Positions 16,476-23,937 of a stretch of DNA of 41,136 nucleotides are shown piece after piece. A program made the position numbers and the translations under genes. Every line of letters begins with the position of its first letter. The first letter of the stretch is position 1. The DNA comes from an uncultured Prevotellaceae bacterium (lineage in GTDB: Bacteria > Bacteroidota > Bacteroidia > Bacteroidales > Bacteroidaceae): contig ONCZ01000035.1 in assembly GCA_900316445.1 (NCBI GenBank), forward strand, positions 1 through 41,136, in the 5' to 3' direction. A model generated the notes under the pieces. It had not been told where the DNA came from. It saw nothing but the letters and a program-made list of their open reading frames with translations, and did not search any database.

Positions 16476-17333
16476 TTAGTCGGTAGAGATGATGAGCAGA
16501 CGCTGCTGGGCATCAAGGGCGGCCTTGATGTCCTTACCACCGGAAGATACCTTGCAGAGGCTCACCTCATCGCCCTCGATGCTCGTCACCTTCAGACGAC
16601 CTATCTGCTTACGCGTCTCCTTGCCACCGATGCTGCCGAGGATATAGACGGTAAAGTGGGTTCCCTCCTTCAGACCGTGAATGGCGCCGAGGTCGATGTA
16701 GAGTTCCTTCTGCTTGTCCTTCTTTTCCACGCCGCGCTCCAGGATGTTGGCGGTATAGGGATAGGCGGTGTTGTAATACTTCTCCACCTTCTTGCGCAGG
16801 CCTTCGAGGGCTTCCTTGATGGCGGTGTCGGAGCTGTTGTACCACGACCAGCCAGTCCGGTTCACCTCAAACATCTGACTATTGATGACGGTGCCCGTGG
16901 CAGGGTCCTTCAGGTTGAGCGTCAGGCTGATCTGGGCATAGAACTGCGGGATCTTGTCCTTCTTACCGTAAGGAGTACGCAGTTCGCGGGTAGTGGAGAA
17001 GTAGTTGACGACACCGTCGAGAAGGATGTTGGTGTCGGCATTGGGTTCCACTTGCAAGGCATCGGTGATGACGAAACGGCGCACGTTGCCCAGGGCGGCG
17101 ATGACACTGGCACGGAGGGCATCGACATAGCCAGGCTGCTCAGTGGTTGACTGCTCTGCCAGCACGTCGAGCACGGCACCGACCACCGTTCCGAGGTTCG
17201 TCTTCGGCTCTTCCTTGATCGTGTAACTCAACTCACCCACACTTACATTTTTGAGGGAATTCTCATCCTGCGCCGTCATAGGCAGAGCTATGAACAGTGC
17301 CATTGCAAATAGTAGTTTTTTAATTGAAATCAT
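16476..17333 (-). CDS. Secreted or periplasmic protein, unknown family
   Basis: A 285-residue protein with signal peptide MISIKKLLFAMALFIALPMTA and no lipobox. The mature part begins with a strand (VSVGELSYTIKEE) and an alternating helix/strand region (residues 50-180: VIAALGNVRRFVITDAL) that is somewhat like CsgG or LpoB proteins, though I cannot confirm it; residues 205-280 form a compact strand-rich end (IYIDLGAIHGLKEGTHFTVY-like) resembling a small barrel. It is the first gene after the promoter at 17369-17399. Confidence 0.6.
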   Translation of the reverse strand: MISIKKLLFAMALFIALPMTAQDENSLKNVSVGELSYTIKEEPKTNLGTVVGAVLDVLAEQSTTEQPGYVDALRASVIAALGNVRRFVITDALQVEPNADTNILLDGVVNYFSTTRELRTPYGKKDKIPQFYAQISLTLNLKDPATGTVINSQMFEVNRTGWSWYNSSDTAIKEALEGLRKKVEKYYNTAYPYTANILERGVEKKDKQKELYIDLGAIHGLKEGTHFTVYILGSIGGKETRKQIGRLKVTSIEGDEVSLCKVSSGGKDIKAALDAQQRLLIISTD

Positions 17334-17368
17334 ATACCAATCGTTTTAATGTGTAGTCTTTTGTCTTG

Positions 17369-17399
17369 CAAATATAGTGTTAATTTTTTAAACTAACAA
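17369..17399 (-). promoter_or_regulatory. Promoter of the secreted protein / regulator operon
   Basis: On the minus strand TATATTTG (17376-17369) is preceded after 20 bases by TTG (17399-17397), fitting the Bacteroidota pattern, in a strongly AT-rich stretch. Transcription would start about 25-30 bases before the ATG at 17333. Confidence 0.75.
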
Positions 17400-17436
17400 G
17401 AATTCTGTTAGCTTTTTACGATTTATTAACTGGTGT

Positions 17437-18957
17437 CTAATCTACACTGATTTGGGTCTTTGGCCAGTTGACGAGGAAGAGTTTTTCGGTGGCACGGGTA
17501 AAGGCGGTATAGAGCCAGTGGATGTAGTCGGGGGTGAGCATATCGTCGGTCATATAGCCCTGGTCGAGGTAGATATGCGCCCACTGTCCACCCTGGGCCT
17601 TGTGGCAGGTAACGGCGTAGGCGAACTTCACCTGCAGGGCATTGTAGTAACGGTCGGCCTTTAGTTTCGCGATGCGGTCTGCCTTGGCGGGGATGTCAGC
17701 GTAGTCTTCCATCACGGTGTTGAAGAGTTGTTCCTGTTGCTCACGGGTGAGAGCCGGCGCCTCGGAGGTGAGGGTATCGAGGAGAACGGTGGCAGTGAGC
17801 TCGTAGTCGTCGTAGTCGGGAAAGGTCATCGTGACTTCGGCAAAACGAAAGCCATATAGCTCGTGGATGTTCCTCACACGCTGCACCACAGCCCGGTCGC
17901 CGTTGGCGATAAAGTCGATGCCTCCAGGCTCCTGCCCCCTGCCTCCTGACTCCTGTCTCCTGACTCCTGTCTCCTGACTCCAGAAATAATTGTTCTTCAC
18001 GATCATCAGAAGGTCACCACGGCAGAGTTCATCCTCACGGTCAAGGACAGTATTGCGAATGCCCTGGTTGTAAATATTCGCCCGTTTGTTGCTACGGGTG
18101 ATGACCATCGTCTCGTCCATACCCACACGGCTGTAACTGGAAGCAAGGGATTCGATGAGTTCATCGCCCGGAACAACCTGGATATCCGGGAAACCACTGA
18201 TACGGATTCTCGGGAGTACGGGGGTGCGGGGGTACGGGGGCGCGAGATTACCACCTGCCTCAAAACTATTCTCGTACCCCCGTACCCCCGTACCTCCGTA
18301 CCCTCGAATACGAGTGGCGTTCCAAAGGATGCCGGAGGCCTCGCTCTGACGGAGCACCTGATTAAGGTCACACTCATAGACCGTCATACCATAGCCACGG
18401 AGCACGTCGGCCATCAAAGCAGGACTCTCTTCCTCTCCGACGGGCGGCAACTGGGCCTTGTCGCCAATCAACAGCATACGACAATTCTGACCATTATAGA
18501 CGAACTCCATAAGATCATCAAGCAGGCATCCGCTGCCGAAAGCCGAATCGCCAAAGCCCAGGTTCGAAATCATTGAGGCCTCATCTATAATAAATAAGGT
18601 GTCGCGATTCAGGTTATTGTTCAGATTGAAGGACGAAAGATCACCGGCTGTCTTCTGACGGTAGATGCGCCGATGGATGGTGTAGGCGGCGTGACCTGCA
18701 TAGAGCGAGAAGACCTTCGCCGCACGACCTGTAGGAGCCAGCAGAATGAGTTTCTGCTTCAAAGCTGCCAAAGCCTTGACGATGGCTCCGGCGAGGGTGG
18801 TCTTACCCGTACCAGCCGAACCACGGAGGATCATCACCACCTGTTCCGAACGGTCAGTCATAAACTGCGTAAACACGTCGATGGCCTGTTCCTGTTCCGT
18901 CGTTGGCGTCAATCCCAAAGCCTGACGGATGCGGTATTTGAGTTCGTCCTGTATCAT
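17437..18957 (-). CDS. RecD-like SF1B DNA helicase with repeat insertions
   Basis: A 506-residue ATP-dependent DNA helicase of the RecD/Dda type. Walker A is GSAGTGKT (46-53), Walker B IIDEAS (123-128), motif III GDKAQLPPV (165-173); the C-terminal UvrD_C_2 part carries AVTCHKAQGGQW and LYTAFTRATEKLFLV (motifs V and VI). These enzymes unwind 5'-to-3' in repair or replication restart. Two stretches do not look like helicase: residues about 216-252 (Gly, Tyr, Arg and Pro-rich) and 327-346 (SQETGVRRQESGGRGQEPGG), both coded by short tandem DNA repeats and placed between conserved motifs, in frame. They should form surface loops. The gene stands alone, with a -7 box only 8 bases before the ATG, so the mRNA is nearly leaderless. 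Confidence 0.85.
   Translation of the reverse strand: MIQDELKYRIRQALGLTPTTEQEQAIDVFTQFMTDRSEQVVMILRGSAGTGKTTLAGAIVKALAALKQKLILLAPTGRAAKVFSLYAGHAAYTIHRRIYRQKTAGDLSSFNLNNNLNRDTLFIIDEASMISNLGFGDSAFGSGCLLDDLMEFVYNGQNCRMLLIGDKAQLPPVGEEESPALMADVLRGYGMTVYECDLNQVLRQSEASGILWNATRIRGYGGTGVRGYENSFEAGGNLAPPYPRTPVLPRIRISGFPDIQVVPGDELIESLASSYSRVGMDETMVITRSNKRANIYNQGIRNTVLDREDELCRGDLLMIVKNNYFWSQETGVRRQESGGRGQEPGGIDFIANGDRAVVQRVRNIHELYGFRFAEVTMTFPDYDDYELTATVLLDTLTSEAPALTREQQEQLFNTVMEDYADIPAKADRIAKLKADRYYNALQVKFAYAVTCHKAQGGQWAHIYLDQGYMTDDMLTPDYIHWLYTAFTRATEKLFLVNWPKTQISVD
17944..17978 (-). repeat. Five alternating 7-bp units inside the helicase gene
   Basis: On the plus strand TCCTGAC and TCCTGTC alternate exactly five times, with further degenerate units reaching upstream to about 17922. 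They code for the 327-346 insertion of the helicase. No inverted partner is seen. Confidence 0.8.
18216..18301 (-). repeat. Inverted pair of 8-bp tandem arrays inside the helicase gene
   Basis: Left arm 18216-18247 is built from TACGGGGG-like units, right arm 18270-18301 from CGTACCCC units. The arms are complementary at 28 of 32 positions around a 22-base spacer, so a long hairpin could form in DNA or mRNA. The frame is kept through the whole element, which codes for helicase residues about 220-248. Confidence 0.85.
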
Positions 18958-18965
18958 TTCGACTG

Positions 18966-18973
18966 CAAAGATA
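18966..18973 (-). promoter_or_regulatory. -7 box of the helicase gene
   Basis: TATCTTTG on the minus strand ends 8 bases before the ATG at 18957. No good TTG lies at the usual distance. If used, the transcript has a leader of only a few bases. Confidence 0.55.
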
Positions 18974-18984
18974 CCATTTTTTCA

Positions 18985-19058
18985 AACACAGAGATACAGA
19001 GGCACAGAGATTTTTTAATAAAAAAACAAAAAACTCTGTATCTTTGTTTCTCTGTGTT
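18985..19058. repeat. Inverted pair of 8-bp arrays between divergent genes
   Basis: Left arm: CACAGAGA, TACAGAGG, CACAGAGA (18987-19010). Right arm: CTCTGTAT, CTTTGTTT, CTCTGTGT (19034-19057). Over 18985-19009 and 19034-19058 the arms are complementary at 21 of 25 positions, with an A/T-rich 24-base spacer. The element sits between the helicase start and the promoter of the DUF3822/rsmD unit. Confidence 0.8.
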
Positions 19059-19070
19059 GCTTTTTTTATC

Positions 19071-19078
19071 TACCTTTG
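19071..19078 (+). promoter_or_regulatory. -7 box for the small peptide / DUF3822 / rsmD unit
   Basis: TACCTTTG follows a T run. The upstream TTG candidates are not at standard distance (12 or 24 bases), and the right arm of the inverted array occupies the -33 area. The 29-aa reading frame starts 7 bases downstream. Confidence 0.6.
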
Positions 19079-19085
19079 CAGCCAA

Positions 19086-19175
19086 ATGCAGAAATCAGAC
19101 AAGATTATCAACATCATCCTGGCACTCGTGGCACTCGGTCTGCTCGCCCTGTGCATCGCCAGCGTGGTCAGTTGA
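19086..19175 (+). CDS. 29-residue single-helix membrane peptide
   Basis: A short open frame reading MQKSDKIINI followed by a 19-residue hydrophobic stretch (ILALVALGLL then ALCIASVVS). A charged N-terminus followed by one membrane helix is typical of real small membrane proteins. It begins just after the -7 box, so it would be the first gene of the DUF3822-rsmD transcript, 17 bases before the next ATG. Its stop codon falls in the first half of an AGTTGAGA direct repeat (19170-19177 and 19184-19191). I recall similar short peptides ahead of other Prevotella genes but cannot verify this here. Confidence 0.55.
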   Translation: MQKSDKIINIILALVALGLLALCIASVVS

Positions 19176-19192
19176 GAATTGACAGTTGAGAG

Positions 19193-19999
19193 ATGGAAGA
19201 GATACAAAACAGAAAACTGATCATACGCATCGGGAGGAACACCCTCTCGTTCACCCTACCCGACCCTGCTGACAAGGAACAGCCACTCCGCTATGAGCCC
19301 TATGTGGGGAAAGGCGGCATCTCGATGGCTGCCAATCTGAGGGAGGCCCTGAAGACCGCCACCCTGCCGTCGGCAGACGTGAAAAGGGTACAGGTGGTGC
19401 TCGACACCCCGTCGATGCTCGTGCCCATCGAACAGTTTGAGGAGGAAAACATCAACGACCTCTATACCTACACCTTCGCCCCAAGTCAGGAGCCGAGGAA
19501 GATTCTCTTCAACGTGCTGCCCGACCTGAAGGCGGTCTGTCTCTTTCCCATCAACAAAGACCTGTACGGCGTGATCAACGACCGTTATGCTGATGTGCAG
19601 TTCATCCACGCTATGGCACCCGTCTGGCGCCATATGCACCAGCGCAGTTTCACTGGCCACTTCAATAAGCTCTACGCCTCGTTCTATGGCCGTCAGTTCT
19701 GTCTGTTTGCCTTCCAACAGAACCGTTTTAAATTCTGTAACAACTTTGAGGCAACGCAAGCACAAGATGCCCTTTATTTCATCGTCTATGTCTGGAAGCA
19801 GTTGCGGATGGATGTGCTCCACGACGAGTTGCATCTGTCAGGCGAGGTGCCTCAAGAGGAAGAACTCTTGAAGGAGTTGAAGATGTATCTGCAGAAGGTC
19901 TACGTCAGCAATCCCACAGCCGAATTCAACCAGGCGCCTGCCACGAAGGTAAAGGGAATGCCGTATGACTTGATGACGTTGATCGTAAAAGGGAGATGA
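19193..19999 (+). CDS. DUF3822 family protein
   Basis: A 268-residue cytoplasmic protein of the DUF3822 family, found in Bacteroidota directly upstream of rsmD. It opens with strand-rich sequence (KLIIRIGRNTLSFTLPD), contains a long middle with aromatic residues (FNKLYASFYGRQFCLFAFQQ) and ends PYDLMTLIVKGR. The fold is thought to be ASKHA-like by analogy with other DUFs of this type, but I cannot prove it and the function is unknown. The stop overlaps the ATG of rsmD (ATGA), so the two are translated together. Confidence 0.85.
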   Translation: MEEIQNRKLIIRIGRNTLSFTLPDPADKEQPLRYEPYVGKGGISMAANLREALKTATLPSADVKRVQVVLDTPSMLVPIEQFEEENINDLYTYTFAPSQEPRKILFNVLPDLKAVCLFPINKDLYGVINDRYADVQFIHAMAPVWRHMHQRSFTGHFNKLYASFYGRQFCLFAFQQNRFKFCNNFEATQAQDALYFIVYVWKQLRMDVLHDELHLSGEVPQEEELLKELKMYLQKVYVSNPTAEFNQAPATKVKGMPYDLMTLIVKGR

Positions 20000-20547
20000 G
20001 AATCATCACAGGACGATATAAGGGACGGCACTTCGATATTCCACGGAGTTTCAAGGCGAGGCCGACGACGGATTTCGCCAAGGAGAATATCTTTAATGTG
20101 CTGACGCAGTATATCGACTTTGAAGGCGCCGAGGCATTGGATCTCTTTTCTGGCACAGGCAGCATCACCCTCGAACTGCTCTCACGTGGTTGCAGCCGTG
20201 TGGTCAGCGTCGAACTCGACCGTGACCATCACCGCTTCATCTGTGACTGCATCAAGAAATTAAATGAGACGACTTGCCTGCCGCTCCGAGGCGATGTGTT
20301 CCGATATATCAAATCGTGCAAACAGCAGTTTGACTTTATCTTCGCAGATCCGCCATACGCCCTGAAGGAACTGCCGACGATCCCCAGCCTCATCTTTGAG
20401 AGAGGACTTTTGAAAGACGACGGCATCTTCGTTTTTGAGCACGGCAAAGACAATGACTTCTCAGCTGATCCACACTTTGTGGAGCATCGCAGTTACGGAA
20501 GCGTAAATTTCTCGATTTTCAGAACAACGGAGCCATCAGACGAGTGA
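19996..20547 (+). CDS. rsmD: 16S rRNA (guanine966-N2)-methyltransferase
   Basis: A 183-residue SAM-dependent methyltransferase acting on guanine 966 of 16S rRNA in the 30S subunit. It begins MRIITGRYKGR, the family's usual opening; motif I is DLFSGTGS (49-56), followed by VVSVELDRD, and the catalytic motif DPPY is at 118-121. The length is normal. It is coupled by ATGA to DUF3822, and its last 29 bases overlap the end of the convergent cls gene, so the two transcripts are antisense at their tails. Confidence 0.92.
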   Translation: MRIITGRYKGRHFDIPRSFKARPTTDFAKENIFNVLTQYIDFEGAEALDLFSGTGSITLELLSRGCSRVVSVELDRDHHRFICDCIKKLNETTCLPLRGDVFRYIKSCKQQFDFIFADPPYALKELPTIPSLIFERGLLKDDGIFVFEHGKDNDFSADPHFVEHRSYGSVNFSIFRTTEPSDE

Positions 20548-21952
20548 TGCTCTCCCACAGACGAATGAAGAAGTTGGCACGCATACGTTCCGGCAGGTCT
20601 GTCAGTGCCACAGCCTGTCGTTCGTCGTCGAGGAACACCTTCTTCATTCGGAGTGCCACACCCTCATCGTAGAAAAACGCATTAGCTTCGAAATTGTTCT
20701 CAAAACTACGGAAGTCAAGGTTTGTAGAGCCACAGGTGCTGACGGCATCGTCGCATACCATCACCTTCGAATGGAGGAAGCCGGACTGATACAGGCTCAC
20801 CTTCACACCAGCCTCTGCCACCTCACGCAGATAACTGCGGCTGGCCCACTCCACGAAACGGGCATCGCTGTGTCGAGGACAGAGCACACGCACATCGACG
20901 CCTGCCAGAGCTACCGTCTTCAAGGCGAAGAGCACAGGATCGTTGGGCAGGAAATAAGGCGTCTCGAGATAGAGGTAACGACGGGCACCCGTGATGATAC
21001 GTACAAAACCTTGCATAATCTCCGGATAAGGCGTGACGGGGCCACTGGTGACCACCTGAATGAGACAGTTGTTGGCGATCTGTTCGCCCGTTTCGGAAAT
21101 ATGCTGTGGATAGAACTTACGGTCGGAGAGCAGGGTTCGGTCTACGAAATACCAGTCAACGAGGAATGCCCGTTGCAAGGCATTGACGGCACCACCCGTC
21201 ACCTTGAGCATCGTATCGCGCCACGGCTGTCCCTTCGAGCCTTTCACATAGCGCAGGGCGAAGTTCATACCGCCAATGAATCCCACCTGCCCGTCGATGA
21301 CGATGATCTTGCGGTGGTTACGGTAGTTCACCTTACTCGTGAACGAAGGGAAGTGTACCGGCATAAAAGCCACCACTTCGATGCCCTCCTCACGCATCCG
21401 CTCGAAGAACTGGCGCTTGACATTCCAACAGCCCACATCGTCGTAGATGACTCGTATCTCCACCCCCTCACGGGCCTTGGCGATGAGGGCATCGGCAATC
21501 AGCGTGCCCAGGGCATCGTCGGCAAAGATATACATATCCACGTGGATATGACTGCGGGCCTTACTGATCTCCTGAAACAAGGCCGGGAAGAACTGATAGC
21601 CGTCGGTATAGATGTCCACCTTATTATCTTTGAAAGGCAGGGCGAAGTTCTGGTTGATGAAGAGGTCGATGAGCGGTTTCTGTTTCTCAGGCAGACGGAG
21701 GTTCTGCTGTTCGACGAACTCCAGCATAGAGCGTTTCGTCAGCTGGTTCATACTCCGTTCGCTGACATAGCGTTCCTTGCGGGTGTTGATGCCGAAGAAG
21801 AGGTAGAACACCACACCTGCCACCGGCACGAACCAGATCACCAGCGCCCAGGCAAGGGTCTTGGCGGGCTGCCGGTTGTCGAGCACCACGTGGATAATAG
21901 CCAGGATGGCGATCAACTGCGAGATGATGACAAATATAACGTTCCAACTCAT
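20519..21952 (-). CDS. cls: Cardiolipin synthase (phospholipase D family)
   Basis: A 477-residue membrane enzyme that joins two phosphatidylglycerols into cardiolipin and glycerol. Two N-terminal membrane helices (residues 4-22 and 33-53) anchor it. The two PLD HKD motifs are visible: His213-x-Lys215-x4-Asp220 (NHRKIIVIDGQVGFIGGMN) and His394-x-Lys396-x4-Asp401 (LHSKVMVCDD, followed by CGSTNLDFRSF). Its ATG overlaps the stop of dnaG (ATGA), so it is expressed with the primase. Its 3' end overlaps rsmD on the other strand. Confidence 0.92.
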   Translation of the reverse strand: MSWNVIFVIISQLIAILAIIHVVLDNRQPAKTLAWALVIWFVPVAGVVFYLFFGINTRKERYVSERSMNQLTKRSMLEFVEQQNLRLPEKQKPLIDLFINQNFALPFKDNKVDIYTDGYQFFPALFQEISKARSHIHVDMYIFADDALGTLIADALIAKAREGVEIRVIYDDVGCWNVKRQFFERMREEGIEVVAFMPVHFPSFTSKVNYRNHRKIIVIDGQVGFIGGMNFALRYVKGSKGQPWRDTMLKVTGGAVNALQRAFLVDWYFVDRTLLSDRKFYPQHISETGEQIANNCLIQVVTSGPVTPYPEIMQGFVRIITGARRYLYLETPYFLPNDPVLFALKTVALAGVDVRVLCPRHSDARFVEWASRSYLREVAEAGVKVSLYQSGFLHSKVMVCDDAVSTCGSTNLDFRSFENNFEANAFFYDEGVALRMKKVFLDDERQAVALTDLPERMRANFFIRLWESITRLMAPLF

Positions 21953-23907
21953 CTTATCACATCATTACCTAATTGGCGGGCGAGGGCGTCACGGATCTGC
22001 TGGGTGTCGCGGAACTCCTCCAGCAACTGCTTCATCCGTTCCATATCGCTGCCAACGGTTTTCAACTGGGCCTGAATCTCCTTGAGCCGTTTCTCGATGA
22101 TGTCCATCCGCAGATCGAGCACGAGATGGAGCACTCGCTGACGAAGCCCACCTTCACGTTCCTTGGGCTGGAAGCCAGGTGTCAGCTGATGACGGTCGAT
22201 GGCCAAGTCTGCTGCCAGCGAACTGATGGCGATGTCAGGATGGTGCATAAAAAACTCCTCCGCCTTGAAGCCCTCCTCGCCACTATGGGCAGCTGCCTCG
22301 GAAAGAATCTGATTGTAACGGTCATCGTGGAACGACAGGCCGTCTTGTCCCAGGTCGTAGGCGATATACTGCGCCACCGTCAGGTTGATGGCCTGCCCGT
22401 CGTCCGTCTCAATGCCCTCGTAGATGACCTTCTCGCCGTCGCGGACAATCGCCTGCACGAGCAGGCGTTCCACCTCTAACGAAGGAGTATGGAGAGAAGG
22501 AGTAAGGAGAGAAGTAGATATGCCTGTTGATGGAGTATTATCCGAAGCAGGAGTATTCTCCTTCTCTCCTTCTCTCCTTACTTCTTCTCTCCTCTTTTCA
22601 TCAATGTCCTTACTGATCATCCCGTTCATCGAGTTGAGCAATGTCTGCTCCTTGATGCCCAGACGCTGGGAGAGTTCGCTGAGGTAGGTGGAACGCAGGA
22701 TCTGATCAGGTATGACGGAGATGCTCTTTACGATACCACCGATGGCCTCGGAACGCTTCACGGGATCGGTCACGTTCTCCACCGTCAGACGGGTCTTGAA
22801 GCCAATGAAGTCCGTGGCATTCTTCTCGATATAGTCCTTAAACTCCTGGGCGGAATGTTTCTTCGAGAAAGAGTCTGGGTCGTCGCCATCGGGCAACAAC
22901 AGCACCTTGATGTTCATACCCTCTGCCAACAGCATATCCGTACCTCGCATAGCGGCATGGATACCAGCCTCGTCACCATCATATAATAAGGTGATGTTCT
23001 GCGTGAAGCGACGCAACAGTTTGATCTGATGCACGGAGAGGGCCGTACCAGAGTTGGCGACGACGTTCTCGAGGCCACACTGGTGCATGGCAATCACGTC
23101 GGTATAACCTTCGACCATATAGACACGATCCTCCTTCGCGATGGCCTTCTTCGCCTGATAAAGTCCGTAGAGTTCACGTTCCTTATGATAGATCTCCGAG
23201 TCGGGAGAGTTCACGTATTTCTGTTGCACGCCCTTCGTCCTGGAGTCCAACAAGCGTCCTCCGAAAGCCACCACCTTTCCGCTGACGTTCAGCCAAGGGA
23301 AGATCACACGACCAGCGTAGCGATCACGCAACGCGTCCTCGCCATAACACAATCCCGTTTTCACCAGAAACTCCGCCTTGTATCCTGCCTTCTGGGCGGC
23401 AGTGGCCAGGGCGTCACGTTTAGGCAGGGCGAAGCCGAGGTTGAACTTTGCAATGATATCGTCGCGGATGCCACGACTACGGAAATATTGCTTACCGATG
23501 GCGATGCCGTCGGGATCATTCTTCAGGATATCCTCGAAGTATTTCATCGCCCACTCGTTGACGATGAACATCGACTCACGGTCGCTCTGTTCCTTCTTCT
23601 CCTCGTCGGTGAGTTCCTTCTCTTGTATCTCGATATTGTATTTCTTCGCTAACCAGCGCAGGGCCTCGGGATAGGTGATCTGTTCGTGCTTCATCAGGAA
23701 GTTGATGGCCGTACCACCCTCACCACAGGCGAAACACTTACAGATCTGCTTCGACGGCGACACCATGAACGACGGGGTCTTATCATCGTGGAACGGACAG
23801 AGACCCTTATAGTTCACGCCTGCCTTCCGCAACGTCACGAACTCCCCCACCACGTCGACAATGTTCGTGGCGTCCATGATCTTATCTATCGTCAGCCTGT
23901 CAATCAC
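21949..23907 (-). CDS. dnaG: DNA primase with repeat-derived linker
   Basis: A 652-residue DnaG primase that lays RNA primers at the replication fork. The zinc site is Cys37, His40, Cys58 and Cys61 (CPFHDDKTPSF, CFACGEGG). The TOPRIM core has EGYTD (266-270), YDGDEAG (309-315) and DDPDS (342-346). The C-terminal helical part should bind DnaB helicase. Residues about 437-478 between core and C-terminal domain are an odd Arg/Glu then Ser/Thr/Pro-rich linker coded by an inverted pair of tandem arrays (22491-22592). The first usable start is a GTG (23907-23905), and it lies within another tandem array; in-frame stop codons lie just upstream, so no longer start is possible. Confidence 0.92.
   Translation of the reverse strand: MIDRLTIDKIMDATNIVDVVGEFVTLRKAGVNYKGLCPFHDDKTPSFMVSPSKQICKCFACGEGGTAINFLMKHEQITYPEALRWLAKKYNIEIQEKELTDEEKKEQSDRESMFIVNEWAMKYFEDILKNDPDGIAIGKQYFRSRGIRDDIIAKFNLGFALPKRDALATAAQKAGYKAEFLVKTGLCYGEDALRDRYAGRVIFPWLNVSGKVVAFGGRLLDSRTKGVQQKYVNSPDSEIYHKERELYGLYQAKKAIAKEDRVYMVEGYTDVIAMHQCGLENVVANSGTALSVHQIKLLRRFTQNITLLYDGDEAGIHAAMRGTDMLLAEGMNIKVLLLPDGDDPDSFSKKHSAQEFKDYIEKNATDFIGFKTRLTVENVTDPVKRSEAIGGIVKSISVIPDQILRSTYLSELSQRLGIKEQTLLNSMNGMISKDIDEKRREEVRREGEKENTPASDNTPSTGISTSLLTPSLHTPSLEVERLLVQAIVRDGEKVIYEGIETDDGQAINLTVAQYIAYDLGQDGLSFHDDRYNQILSEAAAHSGEEGFKAEEFFMHHPDIAISSLAADLAIDRHQLTPGFQPKEREGGLRQRVLHLVLDLRMDIIEKRLKEIQAQLKTVGSDMERMKQLLEEFRDTQQIRDALARQLGNDVIR
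22491..22592 (-). repeat. Inverted pair of tandem arrays inside dnaG
   Basis: Left arm 22491-22514 (GGAGAGAA, GGAGTAA, GGAGAGAA-type units) and right arm 22569-22592 (TTCTCTCC, TTACTTC, TTCTCTCC-type units) are complementary at 23 of 24 positions around a 54-base spacer. Further units extend outward on both sides (22481 and 22594). The frame is kept and the element codes for the DnaG linker. Confidence 0.85.
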
Positions 23908-23936
23908 CTTTTCACCCTTTCACCTTTTCACCTTTA
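23905..23936 (-). repeat. Four 8-bp units carrying the dnaG start codon
   Basis: On the plus strand CACCTTTT, CACCCTTT, CACCTTTT and CACCTTTA follow each other exactly, filling the gap between the DUF486 stop and dnaG. On the minus strand the last unit reads AAAAGGTG; its GTG is the start codon of dnaG and AAGG resembles a Shine-Dalgarno core repeated upstream. Confidence 0.85.
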
Positions 23937-23937
23937 T

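Noticed and set aside
18216-18301. Tandem arrays considered as CRISPR
   Set aside because: Units are 7-8 bases, contiguous and degenerate, without spacers, and no cas gene is present.
20771-22075. 434-codon plus-strand frame opposite cls and the dnaG end
   Set aside because: Antisense to two confident genes with intact catalytic motifs; His/Glu-rich nonsense-like composition.
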